Shown: in pieces, positions 19,663 to 28,254 of the stretch
Layout: each line of letters starts with the position of its first letter
Position numbering within the stretch: the stretch's first letter is position 1
Source: Mesorhizobium sp. Pch-S
GTDB lineage: Bacteria; Pseudomonadota; Alphaproteobacteria; Rhizobiales; Rhizobiaceae
Direction of reading: 5' to 3'
NCBI RefSeq assembly: GCF_004136315.1
Contig: NZ_CP029562.1
Coordinates: 310,001-374,000 of the forward strand
DNA length: 64,000 nucleotides
Notes under the pieces: model-generated
Told to the model about the DNA's origin: nothing
Database searches by the model: none
The model's input: the letters and a program-made list of their open reading frames with translations, nothing else
Made by a program: the position numbers and the translations under genes

Positions 19663-20423
19663 CGGTCTTTCACTCCGGCCAGCAGGAATTCACGGTTGCC
19701 GTCGCTGCCCTCGATCGGTGAAGGATGCAGGCCCAGCGCACGCCAGCCGGCGAACGCGTCGAGCCATCGCTGCAGATCGACGGCGACAGCTTCGGCCTCG
19801 GCAGGGTTCTTGAGCAAGCCGCCCTTGCCGATCGCTTCGCGTCCGGCTTCGAATTGCGGCTTGACCAGCAGCAAGGCACATGCGCCGGCTCTTGCCAGCT
19901 CGAGTGCTGGCGGCAATGCCAGTTTCAGCGAGATGAAGGACACGTCGGAGACGATGAAATCCGGTGCGTGGCCGTCAAGGTCGGCAATCGAAAGCGCGCG
20001 GGCGTTGAGCCCCTCGATGGATGTCACGCGAGGATCGGCTGCGATCGAGGCATGCATCTGGCCATGGCCGACATCGACGGCGGTTACATGGGCAGCACCA
20101 CGCTCAAGCAGCACCTGCGTGAAACCGCCTGTCGAAGCGCCGATGTCCAGAGCTTGCGCACCCGAGGGATCAAGCTGGAAACGATCGAGCCCGGCGATCA
20201 GCTTCAGCGCGGCTCGGGAGACGTAATTGCGTGCGGGGTCATCCACCGCCAGATCGACATCGGACGACACATTCTGGCCGGGTTTGGTCACCACCGTTCC
20301 GCCGACCGAGACGGTGCCGCGCTCGACCGCATCGCGGGCGCGTGAGCGGCTGGCGAACAGACCGCGTGCAACGAGCAGGTCGTCGAGCCGCTGGCGCTGG
20401 CTGGCTGGCTGATGGGAACACAT
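19659..20423 (-). CDS. tlyA: TlyA family rRNA 2'-O-methyltransferase
   Basis: The 254-residue protein has an N-terminal S4 RNA-binding domain (RLDDLLVARGLFASRSRARD, about 12-70) and an FtsJ-like SAM domain (ALDIGASTGGFTQVLLERG, then VDVGHGQMH). TlyA methylates the 2'-OH of cytidines in ribosomal RNA (16S and/or 23S); its loss gives capreomycin resistance in mycobacteria. It is followed with a 4-base overlap by the TrmA-like gene. The older label hemolysin A is misleading. Confidence 0.92.
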   Translation of the reverse strand: MCSHQPASQRQRLDDLLVARGLFASRSRARDAVERGTVSVGGTVVTKPGQNVSSDVDLAVDDPARNYVSRAALKLIAGLDRFQLDPSGAQALDIGASTGGFTQVLLERGAAHVTAVDVGHGQMHASIAADPRVTSIEGLNARALSIADLDGHAPDFIVSDVSFISLKLALPPALELARAGACALLLVKPQFEAGREAIGKGGLLKNPAEAEAVAVDLQRWLDAFAGWRALGLHPSPIEGSDGNREFLLAGVKDR

Positions 20424-20470
20424 TCGCCTTCATTGGCGAAAGCAGCGCGCGAAGGCAAGTCGGGACTGAT

Positions 20471-20728
20471 CTAGAAAAGCTGGCTGGCCGAAGGACGCTC
20501 GACTGCGGGCACGAGACCATCAGCAGGCGCCCGACGAGGCTGAGGCGTCTCCTGCACGACGATCATCTGCGGTACCTGATTGTAAGCGAAACCGCCGCGC
20601 AGCGTTCCAATGTTGGCCGCCACGATGTCGATGGCGGCCTGTTCGAGAACGCGATCATATTGCGGTTCTGCCCACACCGGCCCAACCAGCAATAGCATGC
20701 CGGTCGCGCCAGCCGTAAACGCTCTCAT
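20471..20728 (-). CDS. Small secreted protein of unknown function
   Basis: 85 residues from the ATG at 20728; earlier in-frame starts to 20824 lack family-like sequence. It begins with a signal peptide (MRAFTAGATGMLLLVGPVWA, cleavage likely after VWA). The mature part (AEPQYDRVLEQAAIDIVAAN) is helical, and the C-terminus is Pro/Arg-rich. The upstream sequence AGGGAGAGACATT is a good ribosome site. It lies between tlyA and dxs on the same strand. No known domain was recognised. Confidence 0.72.
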   Translation of the reverse strand: MRAFTAGATGMLLLVGPVWAEPQYDRVLEQAAIDIVAANIGTLRGGFAYNQVPQMIVVQETPQPRRAPADGLVPAVERPSASQLF

Positions 20729-20913
20729 AATGTCTCTCCCTGCCTTGGGTCTTCCTAGCAGGGGCGTTGTTGAAAAACGGGCAAGAGAGAAGGTAAGCGA
20801 AGCACCAAAAAGCAACCTGAACAACAGGTTAATCAGGATTGCCGAGAAAGAGATTCTCGCACGTTGAGACGGTGATTCAAGCCGTTCACAAACAGAATCA
20901 AGTTGTTGGCGCT

Positions 20914-22827
20914 CTAGGCGCGCTGCGCGCTCGCGACATGGCCAAGTGCTGCGAATACCGTGCGTACGATGCCGGTCGCATCGAGCCCGGCATCGGCGTA
21001 CATCTTCTCCGGCTTGGCATGGTCGGTGAAAGCATCCGGCAGGACCAGCGGGCGCACCTTGAGACCGCTCTCGAGCAGACCTTCATGGGCAAGGAAATGC
21101 AGCACCTGTGCGGCAAAACCACCGATGGCACCTTCTTCAACCGTCACCAGGATTTCGTGCGAACGAGCCAGGCGACGGATCAGGTCGTGATCGAGCGGCT
21201 TGGCGAAACGCGCATCCGCCACGGTCGTCGACAAGCCTGCCGCGCTGAGTTCGTCGGCCGCTGCGAGACAGTCCTGCAAGCGCGTGCCGAAGGAGAGCAG
21301 CGCCACCTTGGAGCCTTCGCGAACGATGCGGCCTTTGCCGATCTCCAGCGGCGAGCCACGCTCGGGCATGTCGATACCAATGCCGTTGCCGCGTGGATAA
21401 CGGAACGAGATCGGACCCTCATCATACTCGGCGGCGGTGCGCACCATGTGGCGCAATTCCACCTCGTCGCTGGCCGCCATGACGACGAAGTCTGGCAGCG
21501 AGGCAAGGAAGGTGGTGTCGAACGCACCGCAATGGGTGGCGCCATCAGCGCCGACATAGCCGGCACGGTCGATCGGAAAACGCACGGGCAGCTTCTGGAT
21601 CGCGACGTCGTGCACGACCTGATCGTAGGCGCGCTGCAGGAAGGTCGAGTAGATCGCGGCGAACGGCTTGTAGCCTTCGGTGGCAAGGCCGGCTGCAAAG
21701 GTCACTGCGTGCTGCTCGGCGATACCGACATCGAAAGTGCGGTTCGGGAAGACTTCTCCGAACAGATCGAGGCCGGTGCCTGTCGGCATGGCCGCTGTAA
21801 CGGCAACGATCTTGTCGTCCTCGCAGGCTTCGCGGATCAGGCTTTCGGCAAAGACATTGGTGTAGGTCGGCGCATTGGCCGGGGCTTTCGCCTGCGCACC
21901 CGTGATGACGTCGAAGCGGTTGACGCCGTGGTATTTGTCGGCTGCCGCTTCGGCGGGCGCGTAACCCTTGCCCTTCTGCGTCACGACATGGATCAGGACG
22001 GGACCTTTGCCATTGTCGCGCACATTCTTCAGAACCGGAATGAGATGCTCGAGATTGTGGCCGTCGATCGGACCGATGTGGAAGAAGCCAAGTTCCTCGA
22101 ACAAGGTACCGCCGGTGACATAGCCTCGCGCATGCTCGACGGCGCGGGTGATTGCGCGGTCGGCGCGCTTGCCGAGATAGGATGTCAGCTTCTTGCCGAA
22201 ATCGCGCAGGCCAAGATAGGTCTTGCCCGATCCAAGTCGCGCCAGATAGGCGCTCATGGCCCCGGTCGGCGGGGCGATCGACATGTCGTTGTCGTTCAGG
22301 ATGACGATGAGGCGCGCATCGAGCGCGCCGGCGTTGTTCAGCGCCTCGAAGGCCATGCCGGCCGACATCGCACCGTCACCGATGACAGCGATGACATTGT
22401 TCTTGCCGCCCGCAAGATCGCGCGCCACGGCCATGCCGAGACCGGCCGAGATCGATGTGGAGGAATGGGCGGCACCGAATGGATCGTATTCGCTTTCCGC
22501 ACGCCTGGTAAAACCGGAAAGCCCGTTCTCCTGGCGCAAGGTGCGGATGCGGTCGCGCCTGCCTGTCAGTATCTTGTGTGGATAGGCCTGGTGACCGACA
22601 TCCCAAATGATCCTGTCATCCGGCGTGTCGAAGACATAGTGCAGCGCGACGGTGAGTTCGACGACGCCGAGACCTGCCCCGAGATGTCCGCCGGTCTGCG
22701 AAACGGCATCGACCAGTTCCGTGCGCAGCTCTTCCGCGAGCTGTGGCAGGTCACTTTCGGAAAGCTTCTTCATATCCGCGGGAATGCGGACCTTGTCGAG
22801 AAGCGGCGTTTGGGGTCTGGCGATCAA
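20914..22827 (-). CDS. dxs: 1-deoxy-D-xylulose-5-phosphate synthase
   Basis: This 637-residue thiamine-diphosphate enzyme condenses pyruvate and glyceraldehyde 3-phosphate in the first MEP step. [18 protein letters not shown] is the ThDP/Mg motif; [18 protein letters not shown] and the transketolase-like C-terminal domain are present. Length is typical. The start [13 protein letters not shown] at 22827 is family-like. In many relatives xseB lies directly upstream; here pirin, MAPEG, HxlR and DUF2277 genes occupy that gap (22918-25134). Confidence 0.97.
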   Translation of the reverse strand: MIARPQTPLLDKVRIPADMKKLSESDLPQLAEELRTELVDAVSQTGGHLGAGLGVVELTVALHYVFDTPDDRIIWDVGHQAYPHKILTGRRDRIRTLRQENGLSGFTRRAESEYDPFGAAHSSTSISAGLGMAVARDLAGGKNNVIAVIGDGAMSAGMAFEALNNAGALDARLIVILNDNDMSIAPPTGAMSAYLARLGSGKTYLGLRDFGKKLTSYLGKRADRAITRAVEHARGYVTGGTLFEELGFFHIGPIDGHNLEHLIPVLKNVRDNGKGPVLIHVVTQKGKGYAPAEAAADKYHGVNRFDVITGAQAKAPANAPTYTNVFAESLIREACEDDKIVAVTAAMPTGTGLDLFGEVFPNRTFDVGIAEQHAVTFAAGLATEGYKPFAAIYSTFLQRAYDQVVHDVAIQKLPVRFPIDRAGYVGADGATHCGAFDTTFLASLPDFVVMAASDEVELRHMVRTAAEYDEGPISFRYPRGNGIGIDMPERGSPLEIGKGRIVREGSKVALLSFGTRLQDCLAAADELSAAGLSTTVADARFAKPLDHDLIRRLARSHEILVTVEEGAIGGFAAQVLHFLAHEGLLESGLKVRPLVLPDAFTDHAKPEKMYADAGLDATGIVRTVFAALGHVASAQRA

Positions 22828-22917
22828 TGGCTGGCCCGTTCGAGCTCACGTTCAAGAATATTCAAAAAATCGAATAGGCCTCCGACCGACGAAAGTAAAT
22901 GTGCCGCAATGACACGC

Positions 22918-23838
22918 TCACCTGTCAGGCAGCGGAATGAACTCCTTTTCATCGCCCGGAACGATATCGAACCGGCCAGTCTTCCATTCCTGCTTGGCCT
23001 GTTCGATGCGTTCCTTCGATGAGGAAACAAAATTCCACCAGATGTAGCGTGGAGACCCCAGTGAAGCGCCACCGAACAACATGAAATGTGCACCCAATTC
23101 CGACGAAACGATGATCTCGTCGCCCGGGCGAAACACCAGAAGCCGGTTTTCTGGGAAACTGTCGCCGGAGATGGAGACAACCCCCTCGAGCACATAGATG
23201 GCACGCTCCTCGGCGTCGGCGGCGATACGGTACCTTGCGCCGGGCTCGAGCCGGATATCGGCGTACAGCGTGTCGTGGTAGGTGGTCACCGGTGCGCGGC
23301 GCCCCTCCAACTCGCCGATGATGAGGCGACCCGATACGCCCCCGGCGTTGAACTCCGGCAATTCGGCGCCGGCAGTGTTTTCGAAAACGGGCGCCATTTC
23401 TTCGTGCCTGTCAGGCAGCGCGATCCATGTCTGCAGCCCGGACATCGACATCGGCGCACCACGCATTTCCTCCGGCGTGCGCTCGGAATGGACAATGCCC
23501 CGACCTGCCGTCATCAGGTTCACGTCACCGGGCGAGATGACCATCTCGGTGCCCAGCGAATCGCGATGCCTGATCTTGCCGTCGAACAGATAGGTAACGG
23601 TGGAGAGCCCGATATGCGGATGCGGGCGCACGTCCAGCGCCTTGCCGGCGCGGAGGATGGCGGGGCCCATGCGATCGAAGAAGATGAAAGGACCGACCAG
23701 CCGGCGCCTGGCTGTCGGCAAGGCGCGGCGCACCTCGAAACCACCGATGTCCTTGGCGTTGGGCACCACCATCAGCTCGATGGCGTCGCAGGAAAAGGCA
23801 TCGCCGGGTTCGGGGTCGTTTCCGGGAAAGAAGCTCAT
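22918..23838 (-). CDS. Pirin family protein
   Basis: About 306 residues from the ATG at 23838; the open frame upstream to 24108 is not pirin-like. It is a two-cupin protein with the pirin N-terminal signature PHPHIGLSTVTYLFDG and, about 40 residues later, MTAGRGIVHSERTPEE, which together hold the metal-binding His/His/His/Glu set. Pirins include quercetin dioxygenases and redox-sensing regulators; the substrate here is unknown. It is on the same strand as the MAPEG gene and dxs. Confidence 0.92.
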   Translation of the reverse strand: MSFFPGNDPEPGDAFSCDAIELMVVPNAKDIGGFEVRRALPTARRRLVGPFIFFDRMGPAILRAGKALDVRPHPHIGLSTVTYLFDGKIRHRDSLGTEMVISPGDVNLMTAGRGIVHSERTPEEMRGAPMSMSGLQTWIALPDRHEEMAPVFENTAGAELPEFNAGGVSGRLIIGELEGRRAPVTTYHDTLYADIRLEPGARYRIAADAEERAIYVLEGVVSISGDSFPENRLLVFRPGDEIIVSSELGAHFMLFGGASLGSPRYIWWNFVSSSKERIEQAKQEWKTGRFDIVPGDEKEFIPLPDR

Positions 23839-23963
23839 CGGGCGGGCTCCATCTGTTGATGACTTGCAGACAGAACCTATACCTCCGGCTCCCCAGGGCA
23901 AACCGCGGGATGTGGCGACGATGCGTTCACCGATCCGCTGAATTCGGTGGTTACGAATGCCGT

Positions 23964-24335
23964 TCAGATGGAAAGCAGCGTAATCGCGCCGATGATCAGG
24001 GCACTGTAGGTGCCGGCCATTCCCGGCGCGCTCAGTGGTGTCCTGGCCGTCATGATGCCGGCAAAGTGCAAGCAACGGCCGGCGATGAGCAGTCCGCCGA
24101 TCGTCCACAGCAGGACCGCCGGTGCCTGCCGGTATTCGGCGATCGCCAGCACGATCAGAGCCAGAGGCACATATTCAGTGAAATTGCCCTGCGCCCGAAT
24201 GCGCCGCATCAGCGTCGGGTCTTCACCGAAGCCAAGACGCACGCCGACCTTCTTGCGGCGCAAGCTGACCGCAATGCTCAGGGCGACCAGCGAAAGAGCC
24301 GCCAATGCAGCAACGATGGACGTAACCGGAAGCAT
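23964..24335 (-). CDS. MAPEG family membrane protein
   Basis: 123 residues with four hydrophobic helices. The RIRAQGNFTEYVPLALIVLA block, which contains the MAPEG signature (RAQxNxxE), and the following AEYRQAP are diagnostic. MAPEG proteins are glutathione-dependent detoxifying or eicosanoid-type membrane enzymes. The ATG at 24335 follows GGAG; an in-frame start at 24371 lies inside the operator region and is less likely. It is divergent from the HxlR gene, which probably controls it. Confidence 0.88.
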   Translation of the reverse strand: MLPVTSIVAALAALSLVALSIAVSLRRKKVGVRLGFGEDPTLMRRIRAQGNFTEYVPLALIVLAIAEYRQAPAVLLWTIGGLLIAGRCLHFAGIMTARTPLSAPGMAGTYSALIIGAITLLSI

Positions 24336-24363
24336 TTCCCCCTCCAATGAGCGTTTTCGCAAG

Positions 24364-24396
24364 CTAACCATTTTTTACTTGCAAAATGCAAGTTAG
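24364..24396. promoter_or_regulatory. HxlR operator palindrome
   Basis: The perfect inverted repeat ACTTGCA-AAA-TGCAAGT (24377-24393) sits between the divergent MAPEG and HxlR starts; outer CTAAC/GTTAG arms (24364-24368, 24392-24396) also match. The area is AT-rich and probably overlaps both promoters. HxlR-family dimers bind such symmetric sites, so this is the likely autoregulatory operator. Confidence 0.72.
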
Positions 24397-24412
24397 AAAA
24401 TCATGCTGCGTC

Positions 24413-24787
24413 ATGACCAAGTTCCGCACCGGCTGTCCCATTGCCTCGGCGCTCGACATCGTCGGCGACAAGTGGTCGCTCGTGATCATCCGCTCGATGG
24501 TGGTGGGAGCGACCAGCTATTCCGACTTCCTGGCGATGGCCGAGAAGATCGCCACGAACATACTGGCCGAGCGGTTGAGCCGTCTGGAGGGTGCCGGCCT
24601 GATCCGACAGACAAAGGCGCGACAAGGTGCGACCCGTGGCGCCTACGCGCTGACTGCCAAAGGTGCGGCACTCATTCCAGCCCTTCAGGCGCTCGCACGG
24701 TGGGGTCAAGAAGAATTGTCCGAGCGCTGGACACCGCCGGAACGGTTCTACGCTGCCCGGCCCGGGGATTTCGACAAGCCGAAGTAG
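24413..24787 (+). CDS. HxlR family transcriptional regulator
   Basis: A 124-residue winged-helix protein. CPIASALDIVGDKWSLVIIR is the classic HxlR N-terminal helix with Cys near residue 8, and the recognition region NILAERLSRLEGAGLIRQ follows. Many family members sense electrophiles or quinones through that cysteine. The ATG at 24413 is preferred over 24386 because the latter lies inside the operator palindrome. It is divergent from MAPEG and pirin, which suggests a small redox/detoxification regulon. Confidence 0.9.
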   Translation: MTKFRTGCPIASALDIVGDKWSLVIIRSMVVGATSYSDFLAMAEKIATNILAERLSRLEGAGLIRQTKARQGATRGAYALTAKGAALIPALQALARWGQEELSERWTPPERFYAARPGDFDKPK

Positions 24788-24846
24788 ATCACATCGGTGT
24801 CGTGATGCGCACTGCGGCAGCCTGTCCGATGGGCGCGATCATGGCA

Positions 24847-25134
24847 TTACTGGGCAGGTACCGGCTTGGGCCCAAACCGCTCGGCCGACTTGGCGCGGGC
24901 TTTTGCCGCCACTTCCTCGCGATTGCGCGGTGGCTGTGTGGTCTCAAGGACGACAAGCAGGTCGTGCGCTGCATTGGCAATGCTCCGCACCGCGTGGTCG
25001 AAGGCTTCCTTGTTGCGCATGGAAGGCTTGTTGGAGCCGCTGATCTTGCGCACGAACTGCAGCGCCGCCTCGTGAATTTCGGTATCCGTCGCCGGCGGTT
25101 CGAAGTTGAAGAGCGGCTTGATGTTACGACACAT
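24847..25134 (-). CDS. DUF2277 family protein
   Basis: 95 residues beginning MCRNIKPLFNFEPPATDTEI, which is the DUF2277 signature. The rest is helical (EAALQFVRKISG, then KPSMRNKEAFDHAV). The start at 25134 is preceded by AAAGGGAGATATCC. Function is not established; the conserved N-terminal MCRNIK with Cys2 is a fixed family feature. It lies between xseB and the HxlR/MAPEG pair. Confidence 0.88.
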   Translation of the reverse strand: MCRNIKPLFNFEPPATDTEIHEAALQFVRKISGSNKPSMRNKEAFDHAVRSIANAAHDLLVVLETTQPPRNREEVAAKARAKSAERFGPKPVPAQ

Positions 25135-25208
25135 GGATATCTCCCTTTGATATGCCCGGTGTTGTCCCTGCCCCGTTTGAGCGGAATGCGCTCGGTATTC
25201 CGCCCTAA

Positions 25209-25463
25209 CTATTGTTCCCCGTCCAGTGGTTCGGTGCCGACAGGCTTGCCGTCGCGGGCGAGCCTGATCTTCTCCACCTTGTCCTCGGCAGCCTTGAGCA
25301 GGCGATCGCAATGCGCCTTGAGCGCCTCGCCCCGTTCATAGATACGGATAGACTGGTCGAGCGGCACGTCGCCGCGTTCGAGATCGTCGACGATCTTCTC
25401 CAGCGCATCCAGCGCCTGCTCGAAGCTCATCGCCTTGACGTCCTGGTTCGCTTCCTCAGCCAT
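25209..25463 (-). CDS. xseB: Exodeoxyribonuclease VII small subunit
   Basis: 84 residues: a short helical-hairpin protein with [20 protein letters not shown] and [18 protein letters not shown], the normal XseB sequence. It joins XseA to degrade single-stranded DNA. The start is 3 bases after the stop of the HDAC-like gene, so the two are co-transcribed. xseA is not in the window. Confidence 0.95.
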   Translation of the reverse strand: MAEEANQDVKAMSFEQALDALEKIVDDLERGDVPLDQSIRIYERGEALKAHCDRLLKAAEDKVEKIRLARDGKPVGTEPLDGEQ

Positions 25464-25466
25464 GGC

Positions 25467-26393
25467 TCATCCTTTCATCAGGCGGCCGACATGCGCTGCG
25501 ACCGAAAATGCCAATCCGTGCAGGTCGTAGCCGCCTTCCAGCAAGCTGACCAGCCTGTTTGAACTATGACGGCGGGCGCGATCCATCAACTGCCCGGTCG
25601 CCCAGTCGAAATCATCCTCGACAAGGTTGATCTCGGCCAACGGGTCGCGATGGTGCGCATCGAAACCGGCCGAGATGATGACGAGGTCCGGGGCGAAGGA
25701 ATCGATCGCCGGCAGGACACGCGTGTTGAATGCCTCACGAAAGATATCGCTGCCCGTCGCCGGCGCCAGCGGCGCGTTGACGATGTTGCCGGCACCGGTC
25801 TCGTTTCTGGCACCGGTGCCCGGATAAAGCGGCATCTGATGCGTCGAGCAATACAGCACTGACGGGTCGTCCCAGAAGATGTCCTGCGTGCCGTTGCCGT
25901 GATGCACGTCCCAGTCGACGATGGCGACACGCTCGACGCCGTGTTTTTCCTGCGCGTAGCGAGCGGCGATCGCGGCCGTGTTGAACAGGCAGAAACCCAT
26001 GGCGGTGGTTTTCTCGGCATGGTGGCCCGGCGGACGCGCGGCCACGAAGACATTGTCCGCTTTGCCGGTGAAAACGTCGTCCACGGCGGCATTGGCGGCG
26101 CCAATGGCGGTCAGCGCCGCCTGCCAGGTTTTCGGACTCGCCACCGTGTCGGAATCGATGACGGCGATGCCGTCTGACGGGATCGCCTTGCGCACGCGCT
26201 CGACGAAATCCTTCGGATGACAATAGAGGACAGTCGACTCGTCGCCCATCGGCGCTTCTTGCCGGTCGAGCGCGGCAAAGGCCTCGTCATCCAATATCCG
26301 TTCGATGGCGCGCAGCCGGTCCGGCCGCTCCGGATGACCGGTGGGCGTGATGTGTTCCAGGAAAATCGGATGGGTGTAGAGACGGGTCGTCAT
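25467..26393 (-). CDS. Histone deacetylase family (acetylpolyamine/AcuC-like) hydrolase
   Basis: 308 residues with a complete zinc deacetylase active site: tandem H124-H125 (ARPPGHHAEK), zinc ligands D162 and H164 (VDWDVHHGNGTQD) and a third Asp in SAGFDAHHRDPL. Bacterial members deacetylate acetylpolyamines, acetyl-CoA synthetase or other small substrates; the exact substrate is open. It is co-directional with xseB and divergent from bluB. Confidence 0.92.
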   Translation of the reverse strand: MTTRLYTHPIFLEHITPTGHPERPDRLRAIERILDDEAFAALDRQEAPMGDESTVLYCHPKDFVERVRKAIPSDGIAVIDSDTVASPKTWQAALTAIGAANAAVDDVFTGKADNVFVAARPPGHHAEKTTAMGFCLFNTAAIAARYAQEKHGVERVAIVDWDVHHGNGTQDIFWDDPSVLYCSTHQMPLYPGTGARNETGAGNIVNAPLAPATGSDIFREAFNTRVLPAIDSFAPDLVIISAGFDAHHRDPLAEINLVEDDFDWATGQLMDRARRHSSNRLVSLLEGGYDLHGLAFSVAAHVGRLMKG

Positions 26394-26514
26394 GGGGGCA
26401 CCTTATCAGCAATGGAGATGATGGCCACGCGACAGGTGACAGCCTGTTGGGGAAAAGGCGTCATCCGACGTCGAGATCAGGGCTGTCTTTGCTCGCAAAC
26501 TCAGCTAGTTTCGC

Positions 26515-26685
26515 CGCACTGTCAGGTGCCTGCCGCGAGGCGGGAGAATCGGGAACACGGTGAAAATCCGTGGCGTGCCCAACGCTGTAAGGGGGACCGC
26601 TCGGCAAAAGCCACTGTCCGTGAAAACGGACGGGAAGGCGCCGACAAGCGGGACGAACCCGAGCCAGAAGACCGGCCAGGCAGGA
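26515..26685 (+). ncRNA. Cobalamin (AdoCbl) riboswitch
   Basis: The leader of bluB carries the ordered consensus blocks of the B12 riboswitch: the AGGTGCCTGCC start, GGGAACACGGTGAAAATCCG (26551-26570), AACGCTGTAAGGG (26581-26593), GCCACTGTCCG with GGACGGGAAGGC (26610-26639), and the B12 box GAGCCAGAAGACCGGCC (26661-26677). bluB starts 56 bases after the end given. High cobalamin is expected to lower bluB expression. The expression platform was not resolved; the gap is short enough for control of translation initiation. Confidence 0.95.
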
Positions 26686-26740
26686 ATGGTCATCCGCATG
26701 GACGGGCTGATGACGTTGTTTCGATCGCAAGGGAAACGCG

Positions 26741-27478
26741 ATGAACGCCGTCCGCAATCACACATGTCGTTCCTTCGGAGATTTTGGCTTCGGAGATATT
26801 GAGCGAGAAGCCATCTATCGCGCCATCTTCACACGCCGCGACGTGCGCAGCCATTTCCGGCCCGATCCGATCGACGACGCGGTGCTTTCCCGCCTGCTCA
26901 TGGCCGCGCACCACGCGCCGTCCGTAGGCTTCATGCAACCCTGGAACTTCATTGTCATCCGCGACCAGAAACGGCGCGCGGCGGTGCGCGATCTTTTCCT
27001 GACAGCCCGATCCCAAGAACTGCCGCATATTGCGGAGGATCGGCAGGCGCTCTACCGCAAGCTCAAGCTCGAAGGCATCTGCGAAAGCCCACTCAATCTC
27101 TGCATCACCTGCGATCGCTCGCGCAGCGAGAACTCGCCGCTCGGGCGCTGGCACAATTCGCAAATGGATCTCTTCAGCACGGTATGCGCGGTACAGAATT
27201 TCTGGCTGGCAGCACGGGCCGAAGGGATCGGCGTCGGCTGGGTGAGCATCCTGAACGCCGATGCGCTCAAAGACCTGCTCGACATCCCCGATCATGTCGT
27301 GCCGGTCGCCTATCTTTGTGTCGGGCACGTCTCCGAATTCGCCAGCCAACCTGACCTCGAACGCAATGGCTGGGGCTCGCGCCTGCCGCTCTCCGACCTC
27401 GTCATGAGCGAGACCTATGCCGGCGTCGGCGAGGATGCGCTGAAAGCCGCGGCCAACGCGATCGCAAACAGAGGGTGA
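26741..27478 (+). CDS. bluB: 5,6-dimethylbenzimidazole synthase
   Basis: This 245-residue nitroreductase-fold enzyme breaks down reduced FMN with oxygen to give the lower ligand of vitamin B12. Matches include IFTRRDVRSHFRPDPI, HHAPSVGFMQPWNFI and GRWHNSQMDLFSTVCAVQN. The start ATG at 26741 has AAGGGAAA upstream. It is the only gene under the riboswitch here; other cobalamin genes are not in the window. Its 3' end converges with a TetR gene. Confidence 0.96.
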   Translation: MNAVRNHTCRSFGDFGFGDIEREAIYRAIFTRRDVRSHFRPDPIDDAVLSRLLMAAHHAPSVGFMQPWNFIVIRDQKRRAAVRDLFLTARSQELPHIAEDRQALYRKLKLEGICESPLNLCITCDRSRSENSPLGRWHNSQMDLFSTVCAVQNFWLAARAEGIGVGWVSILNADALKDLLDIPDHVVPVAYLCVGHVSEFASQPDLERNGWGSRLPLSDLVMSETYAGVGEDALKAAANAIANRG

Positions 27479-27482
27479 GAAG

Positions 27483-28097
27483 TCAGACGGCAGTCTTGCC
27501 GTCCACCAGCAAACCTTCCATGAGCGCGCGAAACGCGTTGACCGCCTTTGTCGAGATGGCGGCAGGATCATCGGAGTTTGCAATCCACTGCGCAGCATAG
27601 AGCGAGGCGCCGCTGATCAGCCGTGCCATCGCTTCGGGATCGATGTCGCGGCGGATAACCCCCTCTTCCTTCAGCGCTGCAAGGTTCCTGGTTATCGACA
27701 GGATACAGGCATTGGCGTTTGGCCATTGCGCCGGATCACCAAGGACAGCGGGCCCATCACATAGCACGATGCGCTGGACTTCCGGATCCAGCGCCATTTC
27801 GACATAGCCGATGTTCTCGTCCATGAAGCCCTGCCAACGCGTCTCGGCCTTGGCAGAGACAGCATTGAGACGCGCCGCCATTTCGCAATCGATCTGGGCG
27901 ATCACGGCTTCGAACAACCCCTTCTTGTCACCGAAATGATGATACAGCGCGCCGCGCGTCAGCCCCGCGTCCGCGGTGAAATCATCCATCGACGCATTCG
28001 CATAGCCAACTGTCGCAAAGGCCCGTCGCGCGGAAGAAATCAGCTTCGCACGCGTCTCGGCGATCATCTCGCTGCGGGGTTTATGGGCTGTCCTCAT
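27483..28097 (-). CDS. TetR/AcrR family transcriptional regulator
   Basis: 204 residues from the ATG at 28097. The TetR DNA-binding domain covers about 10-60 and contains TRGALYHHFGDKKGLFEAVI. The C-terminal helical domain is the variable ligand pocket. Upstream in-frame methionines (to 28151) fall inside the operator cluster. It is divergent from two tandem MFS genes across four palindromic operators, so it probably represses both itself and the transporters. Confidence 0.9.
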   Translation of the reverse strand: MRTAHKPRSEMIAETRAKLISSARRAFATVGYANASMDDFTADAGLTRGALYHHFGDKKGLFEAVIAQIDCEMAARLNAVSAKAETRWQGFMDENIGYVEMALDPEVQRIVLCDGPAVLGDPAQWPNANACILSITRNLAALKEEGVIRRDIDPEAMARLISGASLYAAQWIANSDDPAAISTKAVNAFRALMEGLLVDGKTAV

Positions 28098-28128
28098 TGG
28101 TTCTTTCCCTTGCCGCTTCTGCTTTTTA

Positions 28129-28218
28129 CATACGCCGCGTATATTTTTCACATACTCGGCGTATATTAATTGACATACGTGGCGTATGCAATTATCTCAT
28201 TCGCATACGCCACGTATG
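28129..28218. promoter_or_regulatory. Four phased TetR-type operators
   Basis: Four near-identical palindromes of the form CATACGYCRCGTATG lie between the divergent starts: 28129-28142 (CATACGCCGCGTAT), 28151-28164 (CATACTCGGCGTAT), 28174-28188 (CATACGTGGCGTATG) and 28204-28218 (CATACGCCACGTATG). Their start-to-start spacings are 22, 23 and 30 bases, about two, two and three helical turns, so all could face the same side of DNA. They probably bind the adjacent TetR protein cooperatively. Confidence 0.85.
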
Positions 28219-28254
28219 TAAGTGGCGCACCCTCAAATTTCCAGGAGTGCTCCC

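Noticed and set aside
19659..20423. Hemolysin activity for TlyA
   Set aside because: The S4 plus FtsJ arrangement is that of rRNA methyltransferases; the hemolysin label is historical.
20839..23022. Plus-strand open frame of 727 residues over dxs
   Set aside because: It is a shadow of dxs; its composition (rich in Arg, Gly, His) has no domain, while the minus-strand frame is a full DXS enzyme.
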